The notes under the pieces are model-generated. The model had not been told where the DNA came from. It did no database searches and worked only from the letters and a program-made list of their open reading frames with translations. A stretch of 6,608 bases of DNA from Gammaproteobacteria bacterium (GTDB taxonomy: Bacteria > Pseudomonadota > Gammaproteobacteria > GCA-001735895): positions 1 to 6,608 of the forward strand of contig QNFD01000155.1 in NCBI GenBank assembly GCA_003645435.1, given 5' to 3'. The position numbers and the translations under genes were made by a program. Each line of letters begins with the position of its first letter. The stretch's first letter is position 1. Shown here piece after piece: positions 5,582 through 6,608 of this stretch.

Positions 5582-5730
5582 AAACGTAAAATAGAATTTA
5601 CATTAAGTAGCCTGTTTAAGTAATTGGGGTGTTTGTGCTTATTGCTTCAAGGCTGTTGCAAAATATTTTTTTCGCATTTTGTAAAAAACAATTAAACCAC
5701 CTTAAATATGCAGCCGAAGTATTTGATTAG

Positions 5731-5758
5731 GCACGAGAAGTGCGTCAGTTTCCTGACG
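5731..5758 (-). terminator. Tandem hairpins downstream of iscX, possible isc operon 3' end
   Basis: On the minus strand, CGTCAG-GAAA-CTGACG (5758-5743) is a 6-bp stem with a GAAA tetraloop, 32 bases after the iscX stop. It is followed by GCAC-TTCTC-GTGC (5743-5731); the two stems share one base. No T run follows directly, so this may be a stability element or a Rho-assisted 3' end rather than an intrinsic terminator. It is the best candidate boundary between the isc operon and rpfF. Confidence 0.35.
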
Positions 5759-5789
5759 ATCCGATGTCAATTAATTGACTAATATTTGA

Positions 5790-5990
5790 TCAATCGGCTT
5801 CATCGATCCAGGCCATTTGAATAGCTTCCAGAATTTTCTCGTTGCTGCGCTCGGGATCATCTTCAAAATCGGCGAGTGCACAGACCCAGGTGTGCAGGTC
5901 GGTGAAGCGAATATACTGCGGATCGACATCGGTATGCGCCTCCGCCAACTCGATTGCAATATCGAGTGTATCTGTCCATTTCAGGCTCAT
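5790..5990 (-). CDS. iscX: IscX, Fe-S assembly regulator
   Basis: The 66-residue acidic protein has the same length as E. coli IscX (YfhJ) and shares its recognisable segments: LKWTDTLDIAIELAEAH near the N-terminus, VDPQYIRFTDLHTWVC in the middle, and FEDDPERSNEKILEAIQMAW near the end. Known: IscX binds the cysteine desulfurase IscS and iron and modulates the rate of cluster assembly on IscU, in competition with CyaY. ATG 5990 is preceded by CAGGAG about 6 bases upstream. It follows fdx by 17 bases and is the last gene of the isc operon, as in E. coli. Confidence 0.95.
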   Translation of the reverse strand: MSLKWTDTLDIAIELAEAHTDVDPQYIRFTDLHTWVCALADFEDDPERSNEKILEAIQMAWIDEAD

Positions 5991-6007
5991 AGTCGGCTCC
6001 TGTTCTC

Positions 6008-6346
6008 TCAGTGATTTTCTGAAACCATGTTGATGGTGTACTTCGGAATCTCGATGGTGATTGGTTCATCACCAACGATGGCCTGGCAACTCAACCTTGA
6101 ATCCATGTCCAGCCCCCAGGCCTTGTCGAGATAGTCGTCCTCGTCTTCGCTTGATTCTTCCAGCGTATCGAAACCTTCGCGAACGTATACATGGCAGGTG
6201 GTGCAGGCGCAGGATTTCTCGCAGGCATGCTCGATCTCGATACCATTGTTAAGCATCGCATCGCACAGGCTGATTCCCGGCTCGACGTCTATCTCGGCAC
6301 CCTGCGGACAGATTTCATCGTGGGGCAAAATAATTAGCCTCGTCAT
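6008..6346 (-). CDS. fdx: ISC-type [2Fe-2S] ferredoxin
   Basis: The 112-residue protein is the adrenodoxin-like ferredoxin of the isc operon (E. coli Fdx, 111 residues). The cluster ligands C42, C48, C51 and C87 fall at the same positions as in E. coli; the conserved non-ligand C46 is present in ACEKSCACTTCHVYV. The acidic stretch EESSEDEDDYLD (63-74), followed by LSCQ (85-88), is typical. Known: Fdx supplies electrons for cluster and persulfide chemistry on IscU with IscS. Its ATG overlaps the hscA stop by one base (TAATG), so translation is probably coupled; GAGG lies about 11 bases upstream. Confidence 0.97.
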   Translation of the reverse strand: MTRLIILPHDEICPQGAEIDVEPGISLCDAMLNNGIEIEHACEKSCACTTCHVYVREGFDTLEESSEDEDDYLDKAWGLDMDSRLSCQAIVGDEPITIEIPKYTINMVSENH

Positions 6347-6608
6347 TAAACATCAACCTCGTCAATTTGTTTACCGGCCAGTGCCTGTTTGACACTGTTG
6401 TCCATACGCCTGGCGACGTAAAACTCGCTCGCTTCTTCCAGGGCCCTGATCAATCGTTTGAGTTCTAACGTGACAGCGGTTTCCAGGGCCAACTCCAGAC
6501 TGTCGCGATGCTTTTCTATATCCGCGCTTTCGTCGGCAGTCAATAGTGTCGCGCCGTCCTGCGCCATTGCGGCATCGATCGCCTCCAGAACCCTGCGCGC
6601 CTCGACCT
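6346..6608 (-). CDS. hscA: HscA, Hsp70-type chaperone for Fe-S transfer, C-terminal part
   Basis: Only the last 86 codons are present; the reading frame runs unbroken off the right edge, so the gene is cut by the window and not broken. The segment is the C-terminal helical lid of HscA: EARRVLEAIDAAMAQDG, a helical middle part, and the characteristic end ARRMDNSVKQALAGKQIDEV, close to the end of E. coli HscA. Known: HscA with the J-protein HscB binds IscU and drives cluster release to acceptor proteins. The start lies outside the window. It overlaps fdx by one base and leads the visible part of the operon hscA-fdx-iscX. Confidence 0.95.
   Translation of the reverse strand, partial: VEARRVLEAIDAAMAQDGATLLTADESADIEKHRDSLELALETAVTLELKRLIRALEEASEFYVARRMDNSVKQALAGKQIDEVDV

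Larger units (their letters stand above)
5390..5789. other. 400-bp AT-rich non-coding region between iscX and rpfF
   Basis: No open reading frame here looks like a gene. The part nearest rpfF (5398-5581) holds its ribosome binding site, two inverted repeats, promoter-like boxes and the CRP-type operator. The middle (5582-5730) holds A/T tracts (5661-5672, 5683-5688) and a duplicated TTAAGTA (5603-5609, 5616-5622) but nothing that could be named. The part nearest iscX has two small hairpins (5731-5758) and a 14-bp palindrome GTCAATTAATTGAC (5766-5779). Confidence 0.7.

Noticed and set aside
5658..5690. Intrinsic terminator formed by CAAAAT/ATTTTG arms with A/T tracts
   Set aside because: The 6-bp stem has almost no G-C pairs and an 11-base loop, and the T tract lies on the wrong side of the hairpin for the minus-strand isc transcript.
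5390..5789. Small RNA gene, CRISPR array or lux-box in the long intergenic region
   Set aside because: There are no regularly spaced direct repeats and no 20-bp lux-type dyad. The inverted repeats are explained as well by rpfF control elements as by an independent RNA gene.
1..6608. Insertion sequence or recent horizontal transfer of the rpf cluster
   Set aside because: No transposase fragment, terminal inverted repeats, target duplication or tRNA gene was seen, and the rpf genes do not differ obviously in composition from the flanking isc genes.

Overview
The window is bacterial and most likely from a gammaproteobacterium. The right edge carries the 3' end of a housekeeping Fe-S cluster assembly operon in the order hscA-fdx-iscX (minus strand), typical of Beta- and Gammaproteobacteria. 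The centre carries a complete DSF (diffusible signal factor) cell-cell signalling module of the rpf type known from Xanthomonas. Genes are of moderate GC; the intergenic stretch at 5390-5789 is clearly AT-rich. The genus cannot be fixed from the sequence.

Layout, left to right. (1) 1-79: the last codons of a plus-strand gene, probably a membrane protein. (2) 76-108: a perfect 13-bp stem hairpin holding the stop codons of two convergent genes. (3) 105-578, minus: an exported DUF192 protein. (4) 579-768: a divergent promoter region and the leader of the signalling operon. (5) 769-1911, plus: rpfG, a receiver plus HD-GYP c-di-GMP phosphodiesterase. (6) 1925-4495, plus: rpfC, a membrane hybrid histidine kinase with a receiver, an HPt domain and an extra degenerate receiver. 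(7) 4517-5389, minus: rpfF, the DSF synthase, convergent with rpfC. (8) 5390-5789: a 400-bp non-coding region upstream of rpfF with two hairpin-type inverted repeats, a near-consensus CRP/Clp operator and 3' hairpins after iscX. (9) 5790-6608, minus: iscX, fdx and the C-terminal part of hscA.

How the parts probably work together, by analogy with Xanthomonas. RpfF turns 3-hydroxyacyl-ACP into a cis-2-unsaturated fatty acid signal. RpfC senses it in the membrane and passes phosphate H210 -> D637 -> H786 -> D88 of RpfG. RpfG then hydrolyses cyclic di-GMP through its HD-GYP site. A CRP/Clp-type operator upstream of rpfF suggests that signal synthesis is itself controlled by cAMP-CRP or by a c-di-GMP-responsive Clp homologue. 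rpfG-rpfC convergent with rpfF is the Xanthomonas arrangement, but rpfH and rpfB are not in their usual places, and the module sits directly downstream of the isc operon.

Most notable points: an rpf module next to isc genes, a pseudo-receiver of about 120 residues inserted into RpfC, the CRP/Clp-like site, and a perfect 11-bp-arm inverted repeat in the rpfF upstream region. Comparisons with Xanthomonas and E. coli proteins are from memory, not from alignments run here.
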